From: Trichomonas tenax
Lineage: Eukaryota > Parabasalia > Trichomonadida > Trichomonadidae
Assembly: GCA_023091735.1 (NCBI GenBank)
Contig: JALKBU010000141.1
Span: 1-64,000 of the forward strand
Direction of reading: 5' to 3'
DNA length: 64,000 nucleotides
Of this stretch, positions 9,368 to 20,700 are shown one piece after another. The notes under the pieces are model-generated. The model saw only the letters and a list, made by a program, of their open reading frames with translations. It had not been told where the DNA came from and did not search any database. Within the stretch, counting starts at the first letter, position 1, and every line of letters begins with the position of its first letter. A program made the position numbers and the translations under genes.

Positions 9368-10744
9368 TTATTTATGAGCAGAAATAATAAATGGCGCAAT
9401 ATGGGAGTGCAGCATTTCACCATTATAAAGGAAAAGTCGGAAATTTGTATTCGACATAAACTGAACAAAAGACGACTCGAAAGGAGCCTTACTAATTAAG
9501 TCGCATGTTGTCAAGAAGTCAAAATACATCTTGATAGAAGAACAAATCAAGCACCTGAAAAATACGCCAGGACGGGCAGAAGTAATCATGTCTGATATCA
9601 TCAATGTTACGTCTTCTTGGCTTCTAAGGTTAATCAAGAATTGATAAAAGTGCTGAACAACATAATCAATGTTTTCATCAGTTAATTGCTCGAATTGTTC
9701 AGAAATTGTGGGGCAAAACTTATTCAAAAGCGTTCTAACAGATAAAATCAGATCTCTTCTATTAGAAAACTCAAAAGTAAGCGGGTCAACAAATCTCGAA
9801 TAAAAATTAAGATATGTAAAGAATAATCTTGCAGCTGCTTCATCATTTCCAATGGTATCTCCTGATCTAAGACACACTTTGTTTTCATTAAACGCGCCAG
9901 CAATAAACAAATTCATGAAAAGCTCGATAAATTTGAATTGTGTCTCATCAAAGCGCATTTTGTTCAAGTAGAAGTATATTGAGATATTGATGTTAAAGAG
10001 AATCGTTCGTAATTGATTAGATTTCAACATTGAGCGTTCGCAATTGATTTCAAGTTGCTTTATTGTATTTCTCAGTTCAGAACTGTGTTTCCATTGGAAT
10101 GAACCTATTGTCTTCCATTGGCTCGTTAATTTCAAGTAATCTTGCAAATAATTTTTCTCGTGCCTGAATAACACATTTGTCCATAAAGAAGCGATCGCTA
10201 CCAATTCAGGGTTCAACACCGAGAAAGGCGTCACAGATTTGTAGAATTCGTTTGGATATAAAGTAAGCAAATCGCTAGGAGTAATCGCAACTGGTTTCTT
10301 CCATATGAAATCGGTTGTAAAGTTATCTGAGAAACCGAATTCGCTCTTTGGACTGTTATCTGCAAAAATAATTGTTTCGAATGCTCTTTTTTTGCCTTTA
10401 AATTGGTTCTCTTCGTCTTTATTCTTGTTATCTAGTATCAGTATATCGCTGGATTCAGTCGAAGGCTTAATATTACACGCATGTTTTAAAAATGAACAAA
10501 AATTCGAGAAATCTTTTGAATTTCTGAAGCGTATTTTCCTTTCAACTGTTCCCATAAGTTGTAAAACGTTAGAATTCAAGTCTTTCATCCTTAATCCGCT
10601 GAATTGTGATATTTCATCTTCCATAAAATAAGTTCCATCCTCCAAAAAGTACCGCAAAACAACAGCTGAAGGGAAGTGAACAACTTTCAGGTTAAATTCT
10701 AAAGAATTATTTTCACCCGAAAAAAGAATTATTGGAAACTCCAT
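9368..10744 (-). CDS. Degenerate TBC (Rab-GAP) domain protein, GYP7/TBC1D15-like, 458 aa
   Basis: Convergent with the HAT/TPR gene, 56 bases apart. Residues about 190-420 follow the TBC fold order seen in GYP7/TBC1D15. There is a 'YLKLTSQWK' helix before a LRNTIKQLEINCERS segment, which sits where the catalytic IxxDxxR arginine-finger motif belongs. Then come YFYLNKM, in the place of the YxQ motif, and a C-terminal set of helices. The arginine appears to be kept (INCER), Asp is replaced by Asn and the glutamine finger is missing. The N-terminal 170 residues, beta-rich at first and then charged, could be the Rab-binding region found in GYP7-like proteins. It is probably an atypical or inactive Rab-GAP in vesicle traffic. 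The family call is by pattern only. Confidence 0.55.
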   Translation of the reverse strand: MEFPIILFSGENNSLEFNLKVVHFPSAVVLRYFLEDGTYFMEDEISQFSGLRMKDLNSNVLQLMGTVERKIRFRNSKDFSNFCSFLKHACNIKPSTESSDILILDNKNKDEENQFKGKKRAFETIIFADNSPKSEFGFSDNFTTDFIWKKPVAITPSDLLTLYPNEFYKSVTPFSVLNPELVAIASLWTNVLFRHEKNYLQDYLKLTSQWKTIGSFQWKHSSELRNTIKQLEINCERSMLKSNQLRTILFNINISIYFYLNKMRFDETQFKFIELFMNLFIAGAFNENKVCLRSGDTIGNDEAAARLFFTYLNFYSRFVDPLTFEFSNRRDLILSVRTLLNKFCPTISEQFEQLTDENIDYVVQHFYQFLINLRSQEDVTLMISDMITSARPGVFFRCLICSSIKMYFDFLTTCDLISKAPFESSFVQFMSNTNFRLFLYNGEMLHSHIAPFIISAHK

Positions 10745-11201
10745 AAAAGATTAAAATAACCTTATTTCATCCGAAGAACTTTGCTTCAGTAAAAACATTA
10801 CACATAGCATATTTTAAAAAATTGTAAAAATATTTTATTATATGGAATATCTAGATTGGTCTTTTAATACGAAAATGAAAAAATCATGGATATTTATTGA
10901 GAAATTCTCATTTTAAAACAGATAATTTTTCATATTTCAGAGATTGTTTTGTATGATATTGATATACAGCAAGTAAAATAATATCTTTTTGCAATATTGG
11001 TTTTCTAAAATTCTGAATTATTTTACCAAAAACCGAAAAGTTGAAAAAATTAATTCATTTTCAAAATCCAAAATTTATATTCAAATCATTCTTTTTGGAT
11101 GAAAAATCGGGTTTTAAAAAATGATTTTCAAAACATAGCATCTAGTGAAGGAATGTATGATATGTTCTGAATATTTTTGAAAAATAAAGCATTTTGGTAA
11201 A
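10745..11201. other. Divergent intergenic region
   Basis: The 457-base spacer between the minus-strand TBC gene and the plus-strand WD40 gene must hold both promoters. It is AT-rich, with AAAATNATTTTCA-like words repeated imperfectly between 10900 and 11140. No GTGAC box is present. TAACCTTA at 10757-10764 lies 12 bases upstream of the TBC start. Confidence 0.5.
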
Positions 11202-14200
11202 ATGATTCCTTTGCGCCGTATAGCGACGGCTGCGAGTGGAATTGAATTTTCTTCTTCGCGTTTAATCAGCGCAAACGCGAAATACTATTTGTACGGCAGC
11301 TTTTATTCGCTATATCTCTACGAAATTCCGGAAATGAATCAAATCGAATTTATTTGTCAAGGGAGTGACCACTTTGAATTAGTTCGGTTGTCACCATCGA
11401 AGTATGAAATCGCGTTTATTCTCAATGGATCGAGGCATATGTATTTTTTTAACTTACTAACTCATAAAATTACAGATTATATTGGAAAAATCGAATATCC
11501 TATAGCAGAAATACAATTTTCAAATGATGGAAATCAAATTATTATATCATGCGCTGAAGTTTCTTTGTTTCATATCGTTGATACAAATAATCTCGCTTCA
11601 AAAATAGTAACTGTTGAAGCTGGAGTACCGAGAATGTTCGTAACCATACCGCAGACAACTGATCAGATATTATACTCAGCAGATAATAAAGAAATAGACA
11701 TAATTAATTTAAATACAAGTGAAGTTTATCATACGAAGATCAGAGCAACGCCGTACTGCATGAAATTCGACCCATTGAACAGCTCAAACTGTTTAATCAT
11801 TACAAGAAGCAAAAAATGGGGATATGCAATAATCGGTCAGTCAGCTCGTGTTATAACAGTTTCTGACCGCAGAAAGATTAGAAGCACAGCAGGAGATTGG
11901 ATTCCTGCTATGGCAGGTCATGTAATTACAGGAGATAGCGAGCACGGAATTATTTATTATTGGTCAGTTTCAAGTGGCGAAATTGTCGATACCGTCGCTA
12001 TTGGTGATGGTGCAGGAATAACGAATATCACTTTAATATCACAGAAAGATGTCGTCATTGCATTTACTGATGGATCTATTGGTGTTTTTGATGCAATTGC
12101 AAAGGAATATAAAAGAAAAGTTCCTCGTGCACATACAAATACGATTTTTTCTGGATCTTTTCTTCCAAGCGATCCTTCATTAATTGCTACAGCCTCTGCA
12201 GATGGAAGAATTTGTTTCTGGAGAATTCCAACACTTGAGCGAGTTCAATCTGTTTATTTAGAAGAAAATTCGCATTCACTTTTTTGCATTGCTTTTTCTG
12301 ATGGCGGAGGTTTTGTTGCTGTTGGCAATTCAACCGGATACGTTGTTGTTTATAACGTCCAGAACTCAAAAGTTGTTTTAGACGAAAAGCTCCACAAAGA
12401 GCCTGTTCTTGGCGTATCGTGGTGTCCAAAGTCCAATTCACTCATTGCGAGTTCATCGGAAGATCACACTTGCATTATTTACGACACAAGTCGTCGAGAA
12501 GTTTTAACGAAAGTCATCATTAATTCGAAACTGCGAAGATGCAGATGGTCGTATCAAGGAGATAGAATTGGAATTGCATGTGCAAATGGATCAGTTTACG
12601 TGCGCCATGATGGAGGAGCTTTTAAAATCATAAAAGCATCCGAAGAAAAGATTTTTGATGTTGCTTGGTCTCGTCATGAAAAGAATAATATCGCAGCAGT
12701 TGATGATGATGGATCTGTTATTTTAATGAATACTGAAGATGGATCAAAGATCGTTGCTAAAGAGCATAATGGCCCTGCACGAGCCATCGAGTTTCTCGCT
12801 TCCGATGACAATATTTTGATGACAGGAGGCTACGATGGATGCGTTGTGTTTTGGGATGGAAAGACATTAGCAATTTTGAGAAAGTTCGTTTGCCACTCTT
12901 CTCACGTATACGGAATCTTCTGTCATCCGCATTATCCAAATCTTATCGCGACTGTTTCAAAAGATTGCACGGTCAGACTTTGGTCTGTGGATCAAATTTT
13001 TCCAGAATCAAAACTTCGCGCAATTCTTAGCAGAGAAAATTGTTGCGCTTCAAAATATTCTCCACTTGAAGGCCATGAAATCTTGGATAAGTTAATCAGA
13101 AGAGTCTCTCGTGACAAAGAACGCATTAATTTCAAGGCAAGTGATATTATTCATATCAATGATATTCTTCGCATTCACCGCAAAAGAGTCAATAAAATCG
13201 TTTCTGGTCTTCCAACTCAACTTTCTGAAATGCAGCGCCTGAAAGGCGCAAGAAAACTTGCAATTGATGCTGCAGATATTTCTCTCAAATGCGGAAACTT
13301 GAAACGATATTGCGAATTGATGTTTATTTGTGGCGAATTTGATGCTTCTTTAGCTGTTGCTCCTGCAGTCAGCACTCCGTTTTGGAAATCATTGGTCCTT
13401 GCGAGAGCGAAAATGCTCGAAAACACTGAAGAAGAAGCGGATTTGTTGATTATTGCCGGAATGAAAGATGATGCAATTGAATCGCTTGCAAAACAAGATC
13501 TTTATTCTATAGCAATGCTTGTTGCTGCTTCAACAAGAGAATCACGACCACCAGCTTCGTGTATTATATTCACGAGTAACCAAGACTCCGATAATAGGCC
13601 CTATGTTGTTGATTCTTCGGATGAAATTTCGCCAGAACTTCGTCGAGTTTCTTCTCTTATGGCAGCAAAATACTCAGCAGAAGGAAAATCACTTCTTGCT
13701 GCAGCATCTCTTCTTGCAATAGGTGATGCTGATGGCGCTGTAATGAAATTATTCATGAGCGGTGAACTCGCTTGGGCAGCAGATGTTGCTCACGCTGTTG
13801 ATCGCCAATATGACTATCTCAATGAAGCTTTGTTTATGAGGTGTGCAACAACTGGTTTAGGTTCTGAAGCATTCTCAATTCTGAGCCCTACAGCAAAACG
13901 AAAATTAGCTCCAATTCTTGCAATTACAAGCGAAAATGAACTCAATGAGTTATATTCTAAAAATGGAATGAAGGCAGTTTCTCAGATCCTTGAGCAATCC
14001 CGAAGCGCCAAAGGAATTGCTTTAATAAGATTGAGATTAATTTCTGGTGATTTCATTAATGCGATTTCACTAATCGTTAAACATGCACAAAAAATATTGT
14101 CTGAAGAAGTTTATGACTTCTCAGAGTTAGAAGAACTTGCAGAAGTTATCAAATCTGCTGGAACATCCGTTGATCCATCTTCGAAGCAATGGTGTGCTGC

Positions 14201-14669
14201 TGTTGCTATTTGTCACTTTGTAGGTCTTTATAAATGCCTTTGGGCTGGACTTTCTCCTGTTGCGGGTTTAATATTTGATGCATTTAAGGAAACAGCGATG
14301 CTCTCAGAAGAAGAATTTTTAACACGCAGAATCCCAGAAGCCACTGTTGTAACACTAATGGCTTTATCTGTATCAGAAAAAGAAATGGCTCAATGTTTTG
14401 CAGCCAACAACGATCTAACTTTAAGTAATTATATTTCTTCGAAAAATTGTTCTGGAGGAAAATCTTTCTCATCAGCTTCATCAGGAATCATTCCAATTGA
14501 CATCGATAAGACTCTTCAATATTCGATTTGCACAGGAAAACCTGTCAAGCAGAATCCATTTATATTAGAAAACATGAGAACGAGAATGACAATGAACGAA
14601 GCTTTAATGTATTTCTCTGTCACTCCATTCTCGCCTCTGAAGACTATGAAATTCACAATCCCATATTAA
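11202..14669 (+). CDS. WDR17-like WD40 protein, 1155 aa
   Basis: The N-terminal 600 residues are two WD40 propellers; clear repeats end in IYYW, CFWRI, CIIYD, VFWDG and VRLWSV. After a short linker, the C-terminal 500 residues are alpha-helical and match WDR17 closely in order: a KGARKLAIDAADISLKCG segment, then GNLKRYCELM and GEFDASLAVAPAVS. After these come 'GMKDDAIESL', 'LAAASLLAIGDADGAVMKLF' and an ELAWAADVAHAV helix. Human WDR17 has the same propellers-plus-helices layout and about the same length (near 1300 aa); its function is poorly known and links to cilia have been suggested by expression. The start is the first in-frame ATG. The gene is convergent with the HECT gene, with only 85 bases between the two stop codons. 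Confidence 0.8.
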   Translation: MIPLRRIATAASGIEFSSSRLISANAKYYLYGSFYSLYLYEIPEMNQIEFICQGSDHFELVRLSPSKYEIAFILNGSRHMYFFNLLTHKITDYIGKIEYPIAEIQFSNDGNQIIISCAEVSLFHIVDTNNLASKIVTVEAGVPRMFVTIPQTTDQILYSADNKEIDIINLNTSEVYHTKIRATPYCMKFDPLNSSNCLIITRSKKWGYAIIGQSARVITVSDRRKIRSTAGDWIPAMAGHVITGDSEHGIIYYWSVSSGEIVDTVAIGDGAGITNITLISQKDVVIAFTDGSIGVFDAIAKEYKRKVPRAHTNTIFSGSFLPSDPSLIATASADGRICFWRIPTLERVQSVYLEENSHSLFCIAFSDGGGFVAVGNSTGYVVVYNVQNSKVVLDEKLHKEPVLGVSWCPKSNSLIASSSEDHTCIIYDTSRREVLTKVIINSKLRRCRWSYQGDRIGIACANGSVYVRHDGGAFKIIKASEEKIFDVAWSRHEKNNIAAVDDDGSVILMNTEDGSKIVAKEHNGPARAIEFLASDDNILMTGGYDGCVVFWDGKTLAILRKFVCHSSHVYGIFCHPHYPNLIATVSKDCTVRLWSVDQIFPESKLRAILSRENCCASKYSPLEGHEILDKLIRRVSRDKERINFKASDIIHINDILRIHRKRVNKIVSGLPTQLSEMQRLKGARKLAIDAADISLKCGNLKRYCELMFICGEFDASLAVAPAVSTPFWKSLVLARAKMLENTEEEADLLIIAGMKDDAIESLAKQDLYSIAMLVAASTRESRPPASCIIFTSNQDSDNRPYVVDSSDEISPELRRVSSLMAAKYSAEGKSLLAAASLLAIGDADGAVMKLFMSGELAWAADVAHAVDRQYDYLNEALFMRCATTGLGSEAFSILSPTAKRKLAPILAITSENELNELYSKNGMKAVSQILEQSRSAKGIALIRLRLISGDFINAISLIVKHAQKILSEEVYDFSELEELAEVIKSAGTSVDPSSKQWCAAVAICHFVGLYKCLWAGLSPVAGLIFDAFKETAMLSEEEFLTRRIPEATVVTLMALSVSEKEMAQCFAANNDLTLSNYISSKNCSGGKSFSSASSGIIPIDIDKTLQYSICTGKPVKQNPFILENMRTRMTMNEALMYFSVTPFSPLKTMKFTIPY

Positions 14670-14754
14670 TAATTTATATATATATATATTTCTTGTTTGT
14701 ATAATAATAAATGTGTTTGTATAATAATAGCTTTAATAGTATAAAATAATAATA
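14670..14754. terminator. Shared 3' region of convergent genes
   Basis: 85 bases separate the stop codons of the WD40 and HECT genes. They hold a short (TA)n run and a TGTTTGTATAATAATA word repeated twice. Cleavage and polyadenylation signals of both transcripts must lie here or overlap the coding ends. Confidence 0.4.
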
Positions 14755-17700
14755 TCATCTAAACATGCGATCATCAATTTGTGAATCTGTAATCTCAGAG
14801 CCAAAGTTAATGGCAACTCTTATATATTTGATAGCTTGGGAATATTCCTTATACTTCGGAACGTAGAATCTGCAAAAGCATGTTGACGCATAAGGAAGAG
14901 GATAAAGTTGATTGGATATTTGGACGTCAATCGTTTTATGGGCAGGAACGCTTCTTTGTCCTGTGCAGAATTTGATGAACAAAGCCTTTTCTTCTTGTGT
15001 CAAATCGCCAATAGCAGTCATCAATATTGGATACTTTTGACCAACAATATATTTCTCGAGTTCGATTGTTCCATTTCCACAGCAAATCATGCACAACGAC
15101 TTTGATGTGAAGCCTGTGCAAATATCATATGGAATGACTTCATGGAAACCACGTCCGAACATCTTCAACGCAGTTAACAACTGCCTGAGAAGTGCTTCTT
15201 GTGCCTTTTTGATAAATTGGTTAATTGTAGGTCCAGTTATCTTAATCTCTTTTCCATTTGGAATAACTTCAAGCTGCTTTCCATATAGATCTTTGACGGT
15301 GAAGTTCGAGTGGATTCTCTTCTGAATCTCTTCATCCGTATCGTAAGGATTGTTTTGAAGCTTGCGAACTAATTCGTGGAACTCATCATAAATATTCAAT
15401 ATATCTTGTTCGTGGAGAACAGTGCCGCTCATGTATTTCCAAAACACGTATGAGAGGTTGAACGGGAAAGGCATTTTTGATGTGGCGCAGGCAGCAATAA
15501 TAGCGCCTGCTGCATAATTGAGAGCAGGATAAGTTGATGCTGGTATCATTCCGTCATTGTTTGGCGTTGGAGCTAAAAGTCCAAGTCTCGGGTGAATGAT
15601 TTCTTCGCAGACATTCGTGAATAATTCACGAGCAGGACCACCACAGTCGACAGCATTTTCGCCACGCAAGGAAACACTCCATGGGTGGCATCCAAGAACT
15701 CGCAAGCACGAATAATCTTGGGTATACTGGCGAATGAACTGATGGAGGAGAGATTCACCTTCTCTACCTTCAAGGAACTTCATAGCAGAGAAGCGATTGA
15801 AAGAAACAAAAATCTGGGCTCTTGATTGAAGGGATTCGATTTGATGGTTGATATCGCAATCCAAGTAATCGAGGGAGAATATCTCGCTGTACTTTTCTGA
15901 TTCGAGGTCAAAGAATTTGCTGACCATCCTCTGTCGTATTTCAATAAGCTTCTCACTGTACATTGTAATTGGCGTCTTTCTAATGATAGCAAGGTCTGCA
16001 TCTGTTGTCCATGAGCTATTGCCTTCGAGTGCAATGGAATATAATGTCTTAAGAGAATCTCCTTCACCTAAAACAGAGTAAATCGCAAAAATATTGAACC
16101 TCTTTCTATCATCATTTTTGTCGAAAGATTTTGCAATGAAGTAATTTTCAATTTCTTTGTCCATTGCACTATTAATAGCGCAAACAGAGAGAGCAATGGA
16201 TTCGAATTCTGGATCTTCAAGAGGAATTCCTTTGATTATACGCTCTTTGAGCTTAGAATATTGAATAATTGTATAAAGATTTGAAGGTTGAAGTGATCTG
16301 ATATATTTGAGAGTTTGAGGAATTTGAGATCGATTCGATCGACATATTTCAACCATTTTGTTAATGAGAAGTTGCGATGCTGCAAACATAATTGGTTCGC
16401 TGGAATTCTGTCCGAAAATTGCCTCGAATAATTGCATGACAACTTGTGTTGTGATCCAACTTGAGTTTGCAATCATATACTCTGAAATCGCATGAAGTGA
16501 ATAAATCGTTGTTGGAAGACTTGCGTCAGGAAGTCTCTTAGGAATCTTGAAATAGCATATGTTCTTTGCTGCTCTGAGTAAATACCTTCCAGGAGGAATT
16601 GTTCCAAAAACATCCGGTTTCGATCTAAAGTCGATTGGATAGATTGCTGAAATTGATTTATCCTCTTTGATATCAATTGTAATATCTGCAGGTTGTCTCA
16701 GAGTAATATTTGATTCAGGAGGACAATAGAATCGAGAACCAATTGGATACTTTAAGACGCAGTTTGTAATGAAATCATCCATCTTGATTTTGCTGAGCTT
16801 GTTGTGAACATATCTTGCGATATTTTTTCTATCACCTGGCAATAAATAGTTAATATCTGTAATATAATTTCGCGAGAATGTCTTTTGAGTATCTTCTTTC
16901 TTCTTGATTTCTGTTCCGAAGCTATATGAACATGAATAGTTCATCATTGTTCTAAGAATAGGATATGAAATTTCATCGCATATATATGGAACTAATGATC
17001 TTTGGCACATTAGAATGATTTTTCCAACAATTTTCATTTGCTTTCGTAAGAAATAACCTCTAAAAGCATAATTTTGTTCGTTATCTCTGTTTGCTTGTCT
17101 CTTGGCACGATCAATGTAGCGATGAAGAGGCTCAGGAATAACATTGCAGTCTTTAGCTGGAACAGTGATTGTTTCTGAACTTCCATCTCTTGTGTGAATC
17201 TTGAGAACGATTCGCTCAGAGATTCTGGAAGATAATGAATCAATTTCTCCAATTGTGTGATTCTTTGTGATAACTTTTTCACCTCTCAAGTGTGCTTTGT
17301 AATGCGTTTCCTGTGATTGATATGCAAAGACTGCTCCAGTCTTCTTAGAATTCAATGTAGGTTCAATAAGTCTGTAAAGTTCATCTTGGTTATAAACATA
17401 ATTGCGGAATCCTTTGAAATCATAAGTCATTTTTACGCGGCAGTTAGAAGTGATAACAGCAGGAAAAACATCACCAATGAATCCTGAAAAGAGTTCTCCT
17501 ATATTATAGTCACTAACGGATATTTGATTTGGAGATATTGAAGCGTTAACATTTGAAGCAGGAGTGTATTTCTTGTATAAACCATAAAACTTGATATCCG
17601 ATGCTAATGAATTTGCATCAACAAAACCAACTGAAGCCCATCCTGTGCCTTGAAACTTAACATCAAATCCAAATGACTCTCCTGATCTCACTTTGTGGTC

Positions 17701-20700
17701 AGCAACAAAAAGAGTGAATCCATAAGCCGCTGGATCTAAAGCGTTACCGTGAACAATGCCTAAAGTTAGATTGATGAAACGCGGCGATGTGCTAGGGGAA
17801 GTTATCGCTGTGTTATATCCGCCTAATAAGCGTGAATTGATTTCTGGTATAACCGGTATTGGGAAGTTGGATAAGTGATAACTGTTCTCAGCATATCTCG
17901 ACATAATTTTCAGTGGATCAATCGCTTTTCTTGATGTTGAGCAGACTTCTACAAGCTTTGTTAGCTTCGCGGCATGCGGCTTCAGTAGCTGTGCGTTGTG
18001 TGGATTTTGAACGGTGATTGTTAAGAAAGCAGAGAATATTGCGTACGCACTTGCTCTCCTGAGATCCGTTGGTTTTCCTTTATTGCAAACAGTATTGATT
18101 TTTTCTTGGAATCCAACAATCAATTCGACCTCTTCATTCGTGAGATTAAAACTTTGTGGTGAAGCAGGAATTCTCACCATAGCAGTAACATTGGAATAAT
18201 CTTCTAAATTGACATCTTTGTATAAAATTCGAATCATATTCTTGTCATAAACAACACCGGTGTCTTCTGGTCTAAAGAAGCCATGTCCGAGGATTAACAT
18301 AGCAGCAATGAATTTATTTGTAAAAACTAATTGCTCTGTCTTGAAGAGTGAATGAATGTATTCAATAATCTTTTCTTTGTGAACGGAGAATGGAAGCATC
18401 AAATATCTGAAAAATGAAATAATTTCCGCAGCCACTGAAAACCTGTTGTTCTTTCCTGTCATTGTTTCAGCAAGTTCATCGCAAAGCCTGTCAAGATTAG
18501 TACACAAAATTCCTTCAGCACTCTTATCACCAACAATCATTTTTTCTGCAAGAACGAGAGAAGCAACTTCACATTTCTGAGATTGCTTTGGAGCAAAAAG
18601 GATTTCATATGGAATGCTGATTTTATCACCAAGAGCTAAAATAAAGAAAGCTGTTGCCTGGTAGTCCTCATCATTAGAGTCTGCAGCATATGCTTGTAAT
18701 GTTTCAACGACATCTGGTTGACTTGAAATAGAGGCGAGAAAATCTTCTGCGTATTTGATGAGTTCTTTGTTACCTTTTGTTATGATATAAGTGAGGCCTT
18801 CTGTGTATTTCCTGATGACTTGCGGAATTCTGCAGAAAAATTTCATAAATGAAATAAAAATACATTTGTTGTTTTTGGTTTTGATAGATTCCAAAAATGC
18901 TGAAATTGTTTCATCAATGCTTTCAATAAGTTGATTGTAATTTGAAAGATGGCCAATCTTTGAGGATCTTCCATCACTAATCATGTCAAGTGGTGTCTTT
19001 ATATTAATCAAAAATGTTTCTAAAGTACTTTCAACTAAATCAGATTTCATGAAATCTCTGATGCTGTCAAGAGCCAATTTCCTATAAATTAAACGCTTGT
19101 CTTGCTCGAAAACAATTTGCTTGGCTTCAGGAATCGAAATGAATGTCATAATGAACTCCGTAAGATGCTTAACAACTATCTCAGAATCGTAGCCTTTGAG
19201 ATCCAAACGAACAGTTAAAAGATATTTTGATTTTTCTTTCACATTGTCAACAAACTGCTGGAATGAGAACTTATTTGTGTTATCGGTTACTTCTTTTTGA
19301 TTGAGAGAAATCAAGTATCGACGAAGATGTGCAACAGATGACCAGGCAAGTTTGAGATCATGTGATATCATTTCTTTCGCTAATTTTGATTCTTTGGAAA
19401 GTGTTTCGATCTCATCTCTGAGACCTAATTGGAAAATAAATGCTGATGCAACAAAATAAACTATTTGATCATATTTTGCAGAATTTTTCTTGATTATCGG
19501 ATTCACACCCGATATTTTATCCAAAAATCCGAACAATTCCGGATAATTTATCGGTTCAAATGGTTCTTCTGACCTCGTTAGCACATCTATACGCCTTAAA
19601 AACAAATTACCAACGAGATTTCTATTGCTGTATTCTAAATGTGATAATTGCGGACCCTCAAGGAACTGTGTTGTAAATGTTCCACAAAACTTTGTGACAT
19701 AGTTAATTAATGTAAGATTAGGGTCCAACATATCTTCTGGCTGTGGTTCCATTTGATTTGCATTAACAAACATTTCAACTGGTTCTGAATAACCATTACT
19801 ATAGTACTTGACATCGAAGCTAGATTGTGGTATTTTGATAACTAAACCATTTCGAACTTGATAATTAACATGATCTATTTGAATTTCTGCAGTAACGTTG
19901 GAATCGCATTTGAATGATAAGGTAACGGGTTTGATTTTGTTTGTATCGATTTTGATTTTCTCATCTGCTGTGAAAAAATATGAATTGAAGTACTCGTTCA
20001 ATACTGTAAATACTTTATCCAAACCTATAAAATTTTTATTGCATTTCTGGAAAGATTCTTTTTGGACGAATTCCTTTTGAAGTCTTGTTAAAATTGGAAG
20101 AGCATTTTCTAAAAATATTGCTGCTAATTGCTGTGAATTATTGATTGATGAAATGTTGTACATGAGATGTTGCAAATATCTTGTAGCGCTGAATATGATA
20201 TTTTGATCAAGAGCTGATCTTATTGCTTTGAGAACAATTGAAATATATTCGACACATGCTTCTGTTGCATTCATTGCTTCATAACAAATCGGGAAGAAAT
20301 CGATTGTATTGATGATACATAAATTCGCTTCATGAGCAGAAAGACTATCGATGTATTCCTGACTCATTAATAACAAAGATTGCGGACGTTTCATAATAAA
20401 ATCTTTCAATGAAGAATTTTGTTTGTTGGCACAAATTTGACGGAAACATGGCCTTAATATTTCCTTTAATATATATGAATTTGAATATATTGTTGTTGGA
20501 ATAACAAGCATGCACTGCATTATTGATATTGCTAATGATGAAGAAAATGGAGACATCAATCTAAATATTTGATCAACGCGTTTTAATGTGCTTGCTTCGA
20601 TGTTTTGGAAAGCGCAAAATTTCAAATTTAGTGTTAAAATCGTTAGCAAACCAGCAACAAGACCTATTTGTAAGTTCTTTGGGATGTATTCGATCCTTTC

